A stretch of 62,308 bases of DNA from Oceanihabitans sp. 2_MG-2023 (GCF_030547245.1 NZ_JAUOQT010000011.1:1-62308); one strand, 5' to 3'; positions 1 to 9,395 are shown, counted from the stretch's first letter. Made by a program: numbers and translations. The notes: a model not told the origin generated them from the sequence alone.

Positions 1-260
1 ACAGATGGAGACGGACTTACAGATTGTGAGGAAACTACAGGAATCGATGATCCAAATACACCATTAGATCCAAATGATTTCGGAGATGGTATTTCAGATC
101 CAACAGATCCATGTGATCCAATCGGAATTGATAGTACAGATACGGATGGAGACGGACTTACAGATTGTGAGGAAACTACAGGAATCGATGATCCAAATAC
201 ACCATTAGATCCAAATGATTTCGGAGATGGTATTTCAGATCCAACAGATCCATGTGATCC
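1..260 (+). repeat. Tandem 141-bp coding repeat
   Basis: Bases 1-119 recur at 142-260 with a single difference (base 3 a versus base 144 g), a period of 141 bp or 47 codons. The near-identity at synonymous sites points to recent duplication or gene conversion. More copies may lie left of the window edge. Confidence 0.95.
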
Positions 261-1179
261 TACAGGTTTATGTGATACCGATGGAGATGGAGTATTAGAC
301 GCTACTGAAATCTTAAATGGTACAGATCCAACAGATCCTTGTTCTTATAATGTTGAAGATGTTACAGAACCAATTATAGCAGCAATAGATTGTGATGGTG
401 ATGGAGTTATTGATGCTGACGAGATTATAGATGGTACAGATCCAACTAATAGCTGTGATTTCATAATTGATAGCATGACACAAGAACCATCTGCAGCTTG
501 GGCAGCAGGTGATTGTGATAATGATAATGTACTAAATGGAGAAGAGTTAGGTTATGGAGATACTGATGGAGATGGCATGCCAAACTTTAATGATACGGAT
601 GATGATAATGATGGTGTATTAACTATTAATGAAGATTATACCGATACAGATGTGTCTGATGGAGAAGTTGATCCGACAGGAGATAATGATCCAACAAACG
701 ATGATACTGATGATGATGGTACACCTGATTACTTAGATACGGATGATGATGATGATGCGATCCTAACTAGTGATGAATATCCTGGAGATGGTTTTGGCTT
801 CGATGCATTTGATAGTGATGGTGATGGTTTGCCTGATTACTTAGAAGTAGATAATGGGGTATTAACAGAATCCGATGATGATATTGAAATATTCAATGCT
901 GTAACCCCTAACGGAGATTACGATAATGATGTATTTACAATTGAAAACATTGAGCTATTCCCTGAGAACCAAGTAAGAATCTATAATAGATGGGGAGTAT
1001 TAGTATATGATGCTTTAGGATATGGACAAAATGGAGAGTATTTTAGCGGTAGATCTAACGGTAGAGTTACTATTAGTGAAGATGAATTATTACCAGCAGG
1101 AACTTACTTCTATATTGTAACCTATGTTAAAAATGGGGAAACTAAAGAAAAAGCAGGTTATTTATACATTCATAGATAG
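1..1179 (+). CDS. T9SS type B surface adhesin with Asp-rich repeats (3' end only)
   Basis: The reading frame is open from the window edge, so this is the C-terminal 392 residues of a longer secreted protein. Most of it is made of Asp-rich, thrombospondin-type-3-like calcium motifs (DTDGDG, DTDDDNDGV), which in this family form stiff Ca2+-binding stalks. The first 260 bases hold two copies of a 47-residue repeat. The last ~95 residues (VTPNGDYDND, then a RIYNRWGVLVYD strand and a final GYLYIHR) match the gliding-motility-associated type B C-terminal domain that directs export by the T9SS. Type B cargo typically has a cognate PorP/SprF-like protein, and one follows 62 bases downstream. A surface adhesin is inferred from family knowledge; the ligand is unknown. 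Confidence 0.9.
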   Translation, partial: TDGDGLTDCEETTGIDDPNTPLDPNDFGDGISDPTDPCDPIGIDSTDTDGDGLTDCEETTGIDDPNTPLDPNDFGDGISDPTDPCDPTGLCDTDGDGVLDATEILNGTDPTDPCSYNVEDVTEPIIAAIDCDGDGVIDADEIIDGTDPTNSCDFIIDSMTQEPSAAWAAGDCDNDNVLNGEELGYGDTDGDGMPNFNDTDDDNDGVLTINEDYTDTDVSDGEVDPTGDNDPTNDDTDDDGTPDYLDTDDDDDAILTSDEYPGDGFGFDAFDSDGDGLPDYLEVDNGVLTESDDDIEIFNAVTPNGDYDNDVFTIENIELFPENQVRIYNRWGVLVYDALGYGQNGEYFSGRSNGRVTISEDELLPAGTYFYIVTYVKNGETKEKAGYLYIHR

Positions 1180-1188
1180 AATTAAAAA

Positions 1189-1212
1189 GGAGGTAGATTA
1201 ATGTCTACCTCC
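1189..1212 (+). terminator. Hairpin between adhesin and PorP/SprF gene
   Basis: A 9-bp perfect stem (GGAGGTAGA / TCTACCTCC) with a 6-nt loop lies just after the adhesin stop. It is followed only by ATTTAAAA, a poor U-tract, so it may be a leaky terminator or an RNA-processing stem that lowers downstream expression rather than a full stop. Confidence 0.5.
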
Positions 1213-1241
1213 ATTTAAAAAATAAAACATAACAAATTAGA

Positions 1242-2177
1242 ATGAAAAATAAAATCTTACTACTAGTTATTAGTATTAGCACTATTTTTTGCTTTGAAAA
1301 TTTTGCGCAGCAAGAAGCACAATATACTCAGTACATGTATAATACAATGAGTATAAACCCTGCATATGCTGGATCAAGAGAAGTCTTAAGTATAGTTGGT
1401 TTATACCGAACACAATGGGTTGGCTTAGAAGGAGCTCCAAATACACAAACATTAAGTGTTCATTCTCCAATTGGAAGTAGTGAAAAACTAGGTTTAGGAT
1501 TATCTATTGTTAATGACAATATTGGTCCAACACATGAAACTAATTTTGATATTGATTTATCTTACACCTTGCATACTTCAGATAAAGGAAGATTCTCCTT
1601 TGGTTTAAAAGCAGGAGGTCATTTAATGAATATTAATTATGATGAATTAAATCGATACAATGAAGGAGATGCTGTATTGCCAACGGGTTCTATAAGTGAA
1701 TTTTCCCCAAATGTAGGTGTTGGTTTATATTATCGTCATGCTGATAAATGGTATTTAGGTGTTTCTGCTCCTAACTTATTAGAAACAGAACATTTAGATG
1801 AAATAAGCTTATCTACAGCAAAAGAAAGGATTCACTATTACTTAATTGGTGGTTATGTTTTCGATTTAACAGAGAATTTAAAATTCAAACCAGCATTTTT
1901 AGGTAAAGCTGTAGAAGGTGCTCCATTACAAGTAGATTTAACCGCAAATTTTTTAATTAACGACAAACTTACTCTAGGAGCTGCATATAGATGGAGTGCT
2001 GCAGTTAGTGCTTTGGCTGGTTTTCAAATTACAGAAGGATTAATGATTGGTTTAGCATATGACAGAGAAACTACTGAGCTTGGTAAAACCAAATTTAATG
2101 ATGGTTCTTATGAAATCATGCTAAGATTTGAATTGTTTAAAAAAGATAGTAAAATTATTTCTCCTAGATTCTTCTAA
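1242..2177 (+). CDS. PorP/SprF family type IX secretion outer-membrane protein
   Basis: 311 residues with a signal peptide ending near FAQ (residues 1-22). The start of the mature protein (QEAQYTQYMYNTMSINPAYAG) is the family hallmark, followed by amphipathic beta strands of an outer-membrane barrel to the C-terminus. Members act with T9SS type B cargo; SprF of Flavobacterium johnsoniae is needed for secretion of SprB, a gliding adhesin. The gene follows a type B adhesin and precedes a PorE-like protein by 10 bases, so it is probably the dedicated partner of that adhesin and not the core PorP paralog of the gldKLMN region. That pairing is inference from position. Confidence 0.92.
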   Translation: MKNKILLLVISISTIFCFENFAQQEAQYTQYMYNTMSINPAYAGSREVLSIVGLYRTQWVGLEGAPNTQTLSVHSPIGSSEKLGLGLSIVNDNIGPTHETNFDIDLSYTLHTSDKGRFSFGLKAGGHLMNINYDELNRYNEGDAVLPTGSISEFSPNVGVGLYYRHADKWYLGVSAPNLLETEHLDEISLSTAKERIHYYLIGGYVFDLTENLKFKPAFLGKAVEGAPLQVDLTANFLINDKLTLGAAYRWSAAVSALAGFQITEGLMIGLAYDRETTELGKTKFNDGSYEIMLRFELFKKDSKIISPRFF

Positions 2178-2187
2178 ATAAAAGATT

Positions 2188-4131
2188 ATGAAATTATATA
2201 AACTTACATTAATTGCATTTTTTGGTCTCTTTGTATCTTTCGGATATGCCCAAAAAGGAAAAATAAAAAAAGCAAATAAAGATTACGACCAATTCAGCTA
2301 TGTAAAGACAAGTGAAGTTTTACTAGAAGTAGCAGAAGCAGGTCACAAATCTGTCGATTTATTTCAAAAATTAGGTAACTCATTCTATTTTAATAACAAA
2401 ATGGAAGAAGCTGCTAAATGGTATGGAGAATTAATGGATTTAAACGAACCTATAGATGCTGAATATTACTTTAGATATGCACAAGCATTAAAATATGGTG
2501 AAAACTATGAAGAGTCCGATAAATGGATGCAAAAGTTTAATGATTCTAGATCTAATGATTCTAGAGGAAGAGCTTTTGCTTCTACAGTAGATTATCTTGC
2601 TAAAATTGAAAAAGCTAGTAAAGATTTTGAAGTAACCAATATGGACTTTAATTCTGAAGTTTCTGATTTTGGAACTACACAATATAAAAACAAACTAATA
2701 TTTGCTTCTTCAAGAGGGGATGGTAATATTTATAAATGGAATGATCAACCATTCTTAGATTTATACGCTGTAGAAAAACAAGAAGATGGCTCTTATATTA
2801 ATGTAGAAAGCTATGATGAAACTGTAAATACTCCTTATCATGAATCTACACCTTCATTTACTCCAGACGATCAAATAATGTTTTTTACACGTAATAATTA
2901 TACGAATAAAAAACTAAAAAAAGATAGTGAAGATGTTACTAGATTAAAACTATATAGAGCTAGATTACAGGAAGATGAAACATGGGGAGATGTTGAGTCA
3001 ATTCATTTTAATAGCAATCAGTATAGCGTTGCACATCCAACAGTTAATGTATATGGTACAAAACTATATTTTGCTTCCGATATGCCAGACACACAAGGTG
3101 AATCAGACTTATATGTTGTAGATATTAATACAGACGGTACTTTAGGTACACCAAAAAATTTAGGATCTAGAATTAATACAGAAGGACAAGAAACATTTCC
3201 TTTTATAAATGAAAAAGGAGATTTATTCTTTTCCTCTAACGGCTATCCTGGTTTAGGAGGATTAGACGTATACGTGATTAGAGATTTTGAAAATAAATAC
3301 GAAAGCGCTTCTACATTAGTAGTAGAAAATATAGCGAAACCAATTAACAGTCCGCAAGATGATTTTGCATACTATGAAAACTTAGGAACTAATGAGGGAT
3401 TCTTTTCTTCAAATAGACTAAACGGAAAAGGCGATGATGATATCTATAGTTTTGCAGCTATTGAAAATAAATGCGAACAAATAGTGGAAGGTATTGTTAA
3501 AGATAAAAATACAAGAGAATTATTACCAGAGTCTACAGTTATCTTATTTGATAAAGACGGTAAAGAAAAAGAAAGGTTAGTTGTTGGAGAAGACGCTACT
3601 TTTGCTTTTAACCTAGCATGTGAAGAAGAATATTTAGTTCGTGCTCAGAAACAAGATTATGCTTCCGATGAAGTACGTTTTACAACACCTAGTACTAAAC
3701 AAGAATTAGAGTTAGAGCTTAACTTATCTAAAGAAGTTAGAGAAATTAAGGTAGGAACAGATTTAGCTAAAGTATTAGATATTCCAATTATTTATTTCGA
3801 CTTTGATAAATCTAATATTAGACCAGATGCTGCTTTAGAATTACAAAAAGTAATTGCTGTTATGAAGCAATATCCTAATATGAAAATAGATGTACGTTCT
3901 CATACAGATTCTAGAGCTCCTTATGCGTATAACGAAGCCTTATCTAAAAGAAGAAACAAATCTACTATAGCACATATCATTAACGTTGGTTTAATCGATG
4001 CTAATCGATTAACAGGTAAAGGATATGGAGAAAGAGTTTTAACGAATAGATGTTCTGATGGTGTACCATGTACAGAAGAAGAACACCAACTTAACAGACG
4101 TAGTGAATTTATTGTAGTTTCGATGGACTAA
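2188..4131 (+). CDS. PorE-like OmpA family lipoprotein/periplasmic protein (TPR-PD40-CRD-OmpA)
   Basis: 647 residues. Visible order: signal peptide (1-21, ending GYAQ), TPR-like helices (~25-125), PD40/WD40-like propeller strands (~155-425), a carboxypeptidase-regulatory-like beta sandwich (~430-510, VEGIVKDKNTRELLPES), and an OmpA C-terminal peptidoglycan-binding domain (~535-645: YFDFDKSNIRPDA, HTDSRAPY, NRRSEF). This four-domain order is that of PorE, which links the T9SS outer-membrane ring to peptidoglycan. With the PorP/SprF-like gene 10 bases upstream it forms the standard flavobacterial adhesin accessory operon. No lipobox Cys is obvious after the signal. Two strong hairpin terminators follow. 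Confidence 0.9.
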   Translation: MKLYKLTLIAFFGLFVSFGYAQKGKIKKANKDYDQFSYVKTSEVLLEVAEAGHKSVDLFQKLGNSFYFNNKMEEAAKWYGELMDLNEPIDAEYYFRYAQALKYGENYEESDKWMQKFNDSRSNDSRGRAFASTVDYLAKIEKASKDFEVTNMDFNSEVSDFGTTQYKNKLIFASSRGDGNIYKWNDQPFLDLYAVEKQEDGSYINVESYDETVNTPYHESTPSFTPDDQIMFFTRNNYTNKKLKKDSEDVTRLKLYRARLQEDETWGDVESIHFNSNQYSVAHPTVNVYGTKLYFASDMPDTQGESDLYVVDINTDGTLGTPKNLGSRINTEGQETFPFINEKGDLFFSSNGYPGLGGLDVYVIRDFENKYESASTLVVENIAKPINSPQDDFAYYENLGTNEGFFSSNRLNGKGDDDIYSFAAIENKCEQIVEGIVKDKNTRELLPESTVILFDKDGKEKERLVVGEDATFAFNLACEEEYLVRAQKQDYASDEVRFTTPSTKQELELELNLSKEVREIKVGTDLAKVLDIPIIYFDFDKSNIRPDAALELQKVIAVMKQYPNMKIDVRSHTDSRAPYAYNEALSKRRNKSTIAHIINVGLIDANRLTGKGYGERVLTNRCSDGVPCTEEEHQLNRRSEFIVVSMD

Positions 4132-4150
4132 TAATAAAAAAATAGTAATA

Positions 4151-4180
4151 AAAAACCACCAATAAATTGGTGGTTTTTTT
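4151..4180 (+). terminator. Intrinsic terminator after PorE-like gene
   Basis: Stem AAAAACCACC / GGTGGTTTTT with an 8-nt loop and a T-run, 20 bases after the stop codon. Confidence 0.85.
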
Positions 4181-4202
4181 ATTTAAAATCCATTTTTTAT
4201 TT

Positions 4203-4238
4203 AAAAAAAAGCAAGCTTAAATTAAGCTTGCTTTTTTT
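4203..4238. terminator. Bidirectional terminator between PorE-like gene and tRNA-Arg
   Basis: GCAAGCTTA / TAAGCTTGC stem (4211-4219, 4223-4231) flanked by A8 on one side and T7 on the other. It can end transcription of the minus-strand tRNA and back up the terminator at 4151. Confidence 0.85.
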
Positions 4239-4242
4239 GTAG

Positions 4243-4316
4243 TGACCTCGACAGGATTCAAACCTGTAACCTCTTGAGCCGTAATCAAGTGCGCTATTCA
4301 GTTGCGCCACGAGGCC
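4243..4316 (-). tRNA. tRNA-Arg (anticodon ACG)
   Basis: Read on the minus strand. The acceptor arms GGCCTCG and CGAGGTC pair with one G-U. The D arm contains GCGCAACTGAATAGCGC. The anticodon stem CTTGA/TCAAG holds a TTACGGC loop, giving anticodon ACG. The T arm is ACAGG TTTGAAT CCTGT and the discriminator is A. The anticodon A34 is expected to be deaminated to inosine by TadA. The 3' CCA is not encoded, as is usual in Bacteroidota. Confidence 0.95.
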
Positions 4317-4554
4317 ATTTTTGTGGGTGCAAATATATTTCTTTTTAATAGAATCACAAAGTAAAGAGGAAATTTATTTTAAATTTTATTAAAGAGAAAA
4401 ACTTCTAATTCATAACATGTGTTTTAAAGCATTTATGAAGATAAGGTATATTATTGTGTTACATTTTATTTCATAGCCTAAAAGCATAAGAAAATAGCTC
4501 TAAGAGATGAAATACAAGGTAGAAACTAATGTAAGATGAGCATATGTATAACGC

Positions 4555-4707
4555 TTAATCCAAAGCATTTTTAGTCACATAAACTTTCCAACCAAAAATT
4601 GCCATTTGTATTTTTGAAGCTTTACTTAAATCTAAACCTTGTTTTGTGTAACTAGGCAATACTATTTTATTCGCTTTAGCTAACAATTTAAATATTTTCT
4701 TTTTCAT
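4555..4707 (-). CDS. 50-aa conserved flavobacterial basic protein (often labelled SsrA-binding)
   Basis: A 50-codon frame starting MKKKIFKLLAKANKIVLPSY and ending YVTKNALD. It is Lys-rich with an amphipathic start. I recognise it as a short protein widespread in Flavobacteriaceae that automatic pipelines often call SsrA-binding protein. It is far too short for SmpB (~150 aa) and has no SmpB fold, so I treat that label as a misannotation. Function unknown. It lies alone between tRNA-Arg and a long gene-free stretch. Confidence 0.75.
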   Translation of the reverse strand: MKKKIFKLLAKANKIVLPSYTKQGLDLSKASKIQMAIFGWKVYVTKNALD

Positions 4708-5313
4708 GACTTAAAAGCAATGTATTAAGTTGTAAACTTATTGCTTTACATGCACTTTGCCAAATATTGATTATAAAGAGTAAAACTCATTCTAGACTAA
4801 GTTTTACTTTTGTTACATACTATAAATTAGTAAGTATTAGTTCAATTAATGTTTTAGCAAGAGTTAGCATAGTTTTTAGTTTTTAAAGATTAATAAGCGT
4901 TTTGTTTTTGTAATGTTTTTTCAATATATATTTTTTCGAAACTATAGTCCAAATGTTTCTAATAAAAAGAATGGTTTTGAATATTATATTACAACAAAAA
5001 TAACGCATTGTATATTAAATTGTAACCTTATCCTCTTAGTTTGTGTTTTGTTTTGTAGCTGTTAACCGGTTTTATGTTTTATAGTGTTATTTTTTAAGGA
5101 GGTTTTTAGCATTGTTTTAAATATTGTAGGCAATTTTTTGTTAAAAAAGAATGTTTTAATTCGTTATCCTCTTTTTTTTAGTATTAAAAACATTAAAAAA
5201 CAGGATTTTTTATTTTGTAGATTTTTTTCTATAAGTGTTAAAGTTATGTATTTCTAGAGGTTAAAACTCTCTTAAACTTAAATGGATATGTACTTTTACT
5301 AAAAATTTCCCTA
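4708..5313. other. AT-rich intergenic region with no supported gene
   Basis: About 600 bases of very AT-rich sequence. I find no convincing frame, strong hairpin or consensus promoter. It presumably contains the promoters of the divergent genes on either side. Confidence 0.6.
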
Positions 5314-7293
5314 ATGAAAACAAATTATACTTTATTACTATTTTTATTGATATATCAATTTTCTTTTAGTCAAATTGTAATTAATGAAGTCGATTGCGAT
5401 ACACCAAGTACAGATGATAAGGAGTTCATTGAACTTAAATCTGACACACCAAACTTTCCTTTAGATGGTTATGTTTTGGTTTTGTTTAACGGTAATGGAG
5501 ATGATAGTTACTTTACTTTAGATCTAGATGGATACCAAACAGATCCAAACGGTTTACTTTTAATTGGTAGTGATTCTGTAACACCTTTTCCGCAAGTATT
5601 AATCTCATTAAATACCATTCAAAATGGAGCTGATGCTGTTGCTATATATTTAGGAAATGCTTCTGATTTTCCTGAAGAAACACCAGCTACACAAACTAAT
5701 TTAATCGATGCTTTGGTTTATGATACTTCCGATTCGGATGATACAGAACTAATGGCAGCCTTAGGTGTTACAGAGCAAATAAATGAAGGTTCTGGTAATA
5801 ATACCAATTCGATTCAACTTTTACAAGATGGTTCATATATCTCTACAACACCTACGCCAAGAGCGATTAATGATGGAGTTGGAGAAGCTGTTGTTGCTAT
5901 TAACATGTCTACAGATCAAATAATATATAATGAAGGAGATGTTTTTGATATTGTTTTTTCAACCGAAGAAAACGTAACAGAAGATGTAACCTTTAGTTTT
6001 ACTTTAGATAATTACGGATTTAATACTACCGATTTTACAGGAAATACAACTGTAACAATAGCTAACGGTTCAAATTCTGTAACAACTACAATAACCATAA
6101 TTAACGATACCTTAGATGAAGGTGATGAAGAACCTATAGTGAAGTTCGTTCCTCTAGATTGGCCTTATATAGCTAATAATAATTTTTTAAAATTAAGAGC
6201 TGTGGATGATGATTATACCATGGCTAATTTTGGTACACCTTCCAATCAATTTAATCCATTTTTAGGAAATGTAACAAGTACACAACCAGAAGGATATTAT
6301 GACAGTTTACATGGTTTACAAGACGAAGAATTACGTCAAGCGCTTCAAGATATTATTGCAGAAGAAGGTGTGGTAAGAGCACAAACCTATGCAGATGTAA
6401 TTGATATTTTAAAAGAAGCAGATCAAAACCCAGAGCATAGTAACGAAGTTTGGTTATTATACACAGAGCAAGGTAGATCGAAGTTAGAAAATCATACAGG
6501 AGGTAGCAGTACAGGTAAATGGAATAGAGAGCATACGTACCCTAGATCTCGTGGTACTTTTTATGATATCGATGCAGATGATATAGCAGATGGAAAAGAA
6601 GTTTTTTGGAACACTACTGCAGATTCACTTCGTCATGGATATTCTGATGCACATGCTTTAAGAGCTGCAGATGGACCAGAGAATAGCTCACGAAATAATA
6701 AAAATTATGGAGATCCTGCTTTTGGAGGGTATGATGGTCCAAATAATACTGCTGCTAGTTTTTATGGCGATGTTGCAAGAAGTGTGTTCTTTATGGCTGT
6801 TCGTTACAACGGATTAGCTCTTGTAAATGGTTATCCTGAAGATATAGATGAAAATGACGGAACTCTTGGTGATCTAGCAACCTTGTTAGAATGGCATAGA
6901 AATGATCCTCCAGACGATTATGAAATGAACAGAAACAATGTAGTATATACTTGGCAGATGAATAGAAACCCTTTTATAGATCAACCAGATTTAGTAGAAT
7001 ATATTTGGGGAAATCAAGTAGATCTAGATGTAACTTGGGATCAAGGATTGAGTATTTCGGAAACCAATGCGCTTCAAGTGCAAGTGTATCCTAATCCAGC
7101 GAGAAATGTTGTTTATATTAACGGACTTTTAAATAAAGCTACTGTAGAAGTTTTCTCTGTGGAAGGACGAAAAGTAGAAACCTATAACATCCATGGTAAT
7201 TCGGTTTTAAATACTAACCTTTCTAGTGGAATGTATTTGTTTAAAATTACTTCTGAAGATAAAACCACAATAAAGAAAATAGTGATTCAATAG
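5314..7293 (+). CDS. Secreted endonuclease I with lamin-tail domain and T9SS type A tail
   Basis: 659 residues. Signal peptide 1-20 (ending FSFSQ); a lamin-tail-like beta sandwich from IVINEVDCDT (~21-140); a Calx-beta-like segment (~195-290); an endonuclease I domain (~325-600) with the His-metal-type motif NREHTYPRSR (N404, H407) and a later DAHALRAADG segment; and a T9SS type A sorting domain at the end (VYPNPARNVVYING ... KKIVIQ). The family cleaves DNA without sequence specificity, so this is probably an exported or cell-surface nuclease for extracellular DNA. It is a single-gene unit closed by a bidirectional terminator. Confidence 0.92.
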   Translation: MKTNYTLLLFLLIYQFSFSQIVINEVDCDTPSTDDKEFIELKSDTPNFPLDGYVLVLFNGNGDDSYFTLDLDGYQTDPNGLLLIGSDSVTPFPQVLISLNTIQNGADAVAIYLGNASDFPEETPATQTNLIDALVYDTSDSDDTELMAALGVTEQINEGSGNNTNSIQLLQDGSYISTTPTPRAINDGVGEAVVAINMSTDQIIYNEGDVFDIVFSTEENVTEDVTFSFTLDNYGFNTTDFTGNTTVTIANGSNSVTTTITIINDTLDEGDEEPIVKFVPLDWPYIANNNFLKLRAVDDDYTMANFGTPSNQFNPFLGNVTSTQPEGYYDSLHGLQDEELRQALQDIIAEEGVVRAQTYADVIDILKEADQNPEHSNEVWLLYTEQGRSKLENHTGGSSTGKWNREHTYPRSRGTFYDIDADDIADGKEVFWNTTADSLRHGYSDAHALRAADGPENSSRNNKNYGDPAFGGYDGPNNTAASFYGDVARSVFFMAVRYNGLALVNGYPEDIDENDGTLGDLATLLEWHRNDPPDDYEMNRNNVVYTWQMNRNPFIDQPDLVEYIWGNQVDLDVTWDQGLSISETNALQVQVYPNPARNVVYINGLLNKATVEVFSVEGRKVETYNIHGNSVLNTNLSSGMYLFKITSEDKTTIKKIVIQ

Positions 7294-7306
7294 AATTTAA
7301 TCGCAT

Positions 7307-7343
7307 AAAAAAAATCGCAAACATAATGTTTGCGATTTTTTTT
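7307..7343. terminator. Bidirectional terminator between nuclease and M56 genes
   Basis: Stem AATCGCAAACAT / ATGTTTGCGATT with A- and T-runs on either side, between convergent genes. Confidence 0.9.
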
Positions 7344-7351
7344 TTTTTTAA

Positions 7352-9007
7352 TTATTTCTTGGTCTTTACTTGTATAACGCCATCCTTCGCCTTACCTCCA
7401 TAAATTCTTGTATGCTTTTCTCCTTTTAATACATTTATGGTTTCAATATTATTTGGATCTAAAGCTTCTAATTCTTCACTAGTAGATTCTTTGTCGTCAA
7501 TAAAAATTAATGGACTATTTTCACTATCGGTTGAAATAACAAGTTTATTGTCTTTCGTTTTTGTTTTAACAACTTTTATGTCATTTGCTCCACCTTCTTC
7601 AACAACCCAAGTTTGTTTTTCTTTGGAGTTTTTAATTTCTTCTTTAACAACGTTTCCATCTTTATCTTTGGCAATAAAATAAACTTTTTCATTATTTTCT
7701 GATGCATCCGAATTTAAATCAATAACATTCGTATTTCTTTTTATAATTACTTTGGTGTCTTTAGGATTTCCTTTATCGTCTTCCGTTAAAACAACCAAAT
7801 TACTACCAGAACCAGATTTTACAACTTTAGTGTTTTCATCCTCAATAATATAAATTTCGTTTTTTTCTATGGTACCAATCGAAATACTTTCCTCATCACT
7901 ATTATAAGTTATTTTAATTGGTTTTATAGCATTGCTAGAATTAGAACTAAAGTTTGTTTTCGTGTTTTTAGATTTTGCTTCAATTTTAATTGTAATAATT
8001 TCATTTTGTTCATTGCGTTCAATGCTTTTAAAATCAAGATGTACACCTTTATTTTTAAAATCACTTTTTACTTTTTCTAATGCAGCATCTGTAAAATCTT
8101 TATTTATAATAAGGACTTCAATATCCCCAACAGTTTGTATGATGGTTGAATAGCTTTGATTTACATACAATTCTTTTGTACTAAAACTCATTAAAAATAC
8201 CGTTAATAATGGTAGAACTAAGGTGTACTTTAAAACGTTTAGTTTATTGGATTTTGATTTGTGTAACATAACGATTCGTTTTTTGATTAAGGAGGTGTAA
8301 AAATTATTTGTAAGTATTAATTGCATATTGGAAACGGTTGTTTTAAGTAAAACATATTCGTAACTTTTTTTACAGGAGGAAATACTTTGTGCATTTTTAT
8401 CGGCAATAAATTCTAAATTTTGTTGTATTTCTTTTTTGTAAAACCAAATGAGCGGATTAAACCAAAAAACAATACTTGCTAACTGTGCTAATAAGATATC
8501 TATAGAGTGTAGTTGACTTGCATGCACTTTTTCATGATTTATAATATGTGCTAATTCAACAGTATTAAATTGTTTTGGATTGTATACTATATAACTGAAA
8601 AATGAAAAAGGCAAAACCGAATTTTCCGTTTCCAGGTATGTTAAACCATCCTTTTTATAAGATTTGTTTTTAAGAAGCAATCGAATTAGTGAAACGAATT
8701 CAAGTATTAGCTTTATTAAAAAGAAACTAACTCCAAGTAAATAAATACTTGATATTAAAATAAAATTATAATCCCACTTTGTTGTTGTTGCAGAAGTTGT
8801 ATTTGTGGAAAAATCCGAAATGTTAACTACGGTATTTGGGTTTTCTATATAAATTGGAATTATTAAGAGCGGTAAAAAAAATGCAGCTAGTAAGCCTATA
8901 AATAAAAACAGCCTGTTACTTTCAAAAAAAGTTTCCCGTTGTAAAAATAGTTTATAACAAAAATAAAATATCGCTATAATAGCGGATGCTTTAAGTAAAT
9001 ATTCCAT
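7352..9007 (-). CDS. BlaR1-like M56 metallopeptidase with plug-like C-terminal domain
   Basis: 551 residues. N-terminal hydrophobic segments (~5-20, 33-53, 82-105) precede a peptidase M56 domain with the zinc motif HEKVH (158-162) and downstream EFIADKNA; a further membrane span lies at ~258-277. The rest is periplasmic and ends in a TonB-receptor plug-like segment (FIDDKESTSEEL ... IYGGKAKDGVIQVKTK). In BlaR1/MecR1 the M56 protease transmits an envelope signal leading to cleavage or release of a BlaI repressor, and the BlaI gene lies 2 bases upstream. There is no penicillin-binding sensor domain, so the signal is probably not a beta-lactam. Confidence 0.9.
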   Translation of the reverse strand: MEYLLKASAIIAIFYFCYKLFLQRETFFESNRLFLFIGLLAAFFLPLLIIPIYIENPNTVVNISDFSTNTTSATTTKWDYNFILISSIYLLGVSFFLIKLILEFVSLIRLLLKNKSYKKDGLTYLETENSVLPFSFFSYIVYNPKQFNTVELAHIINHEKVHASQLHSIDILLAQLASIVFWFNPLIWFYKKEIQQNLEFIADKNAQSISSCKKSYEYVLLKTTVSNMQLILTNNFYTSLIKKRIVMLHKSKSNKLNVLKYTLVLPLLTVFLMSFSTKELYVNQSYSTIIQTVGDIEVLIINKDFTDAALEKVKSDFKNKGVHLDFKSIERNEQNEIITIKIEAKSKNTKTNFSSNSSNAIKPIKITYNSDEESISIGTIEKNEIYIIEDENTKVVKSGSGSNLVVLTEDDKGNPKDTKVIIKRNTNVIDLNSDASENNEKVYFIAKDKDGNVVKEEIKNSKEKQTWVVEEGGANDIKVVKTKTKDNKLVISTDSENSPLIFIDDKESTSEELEALDPNNIETINVLKGEKHTRIYGGKAKDGVIQVKTKK

Positions 9008-9009
9008 CC

Positions 9010-9369
9010 TTATTTTTTTTGTTCAATTATAGATATAATTTCTTTTAATTCGGCAATGCTAATTTTTTCTTCTTTAGCAAAAAAAGAAACGACACTTTTA
9101 TAAGAACTGTTAAAATAGTTCTCTATTGCGGTGTTCATAAATTTCTTTTTATATGCTTCTTTACTTATAATAGGGAAGTATTGATGAGTTTTTCCAAAGG
9201 CATTATAACTAACATATTTTTTTTCTTCTAGATGCCTAATAATTGTAGAAAGCGTGTTATAATGTGGTTTTTCGTCTTTAATCTCTGCTAATACGTCTTT
9301 TACAAAAGCTTTTTCAAGTTTCCATAAAATGTGCATGATCTCTTCTTCTTTATTTGTTAGTTTTTGCAT
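9010..9369 (-). CDS. BlaI/MecI/CopY family transcriptional repressor
   Basis: 119 residues from the ATG at 9369 (MQKLTNKEEEIM). The frame can be extended to 9420, but those residues would lie within the operator array and have no family counterpart. Winged-helix residues ~1-75 include EEIMHILWKLEKAFVKDVL and the recognition-helix region HYNTLSTIIRHLEEKKYV, typical of BlaI/MecI; the C-terminal half is the helical dimerisation domain. It is cotranscribed with the M56 protease 2 bases downstream. It probably represses its own operon through the operators at 9396-9443. Confidence 0.93.
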   Translation of the reverse strand: MQKLTNKEEEIMHILWKLEKAFVKDVLAEIKDEKPHYNTLSTIIRHLEEKKYVSYNAFGKTHQYFPIISKEAYKKKFMNTAIENYFNSSYKSVVSFFAKEEKISIAELKEIISIIEQKK

Positions 9370-9395
9370 ACTGCTGATTTTATACAAAGTAAAGC

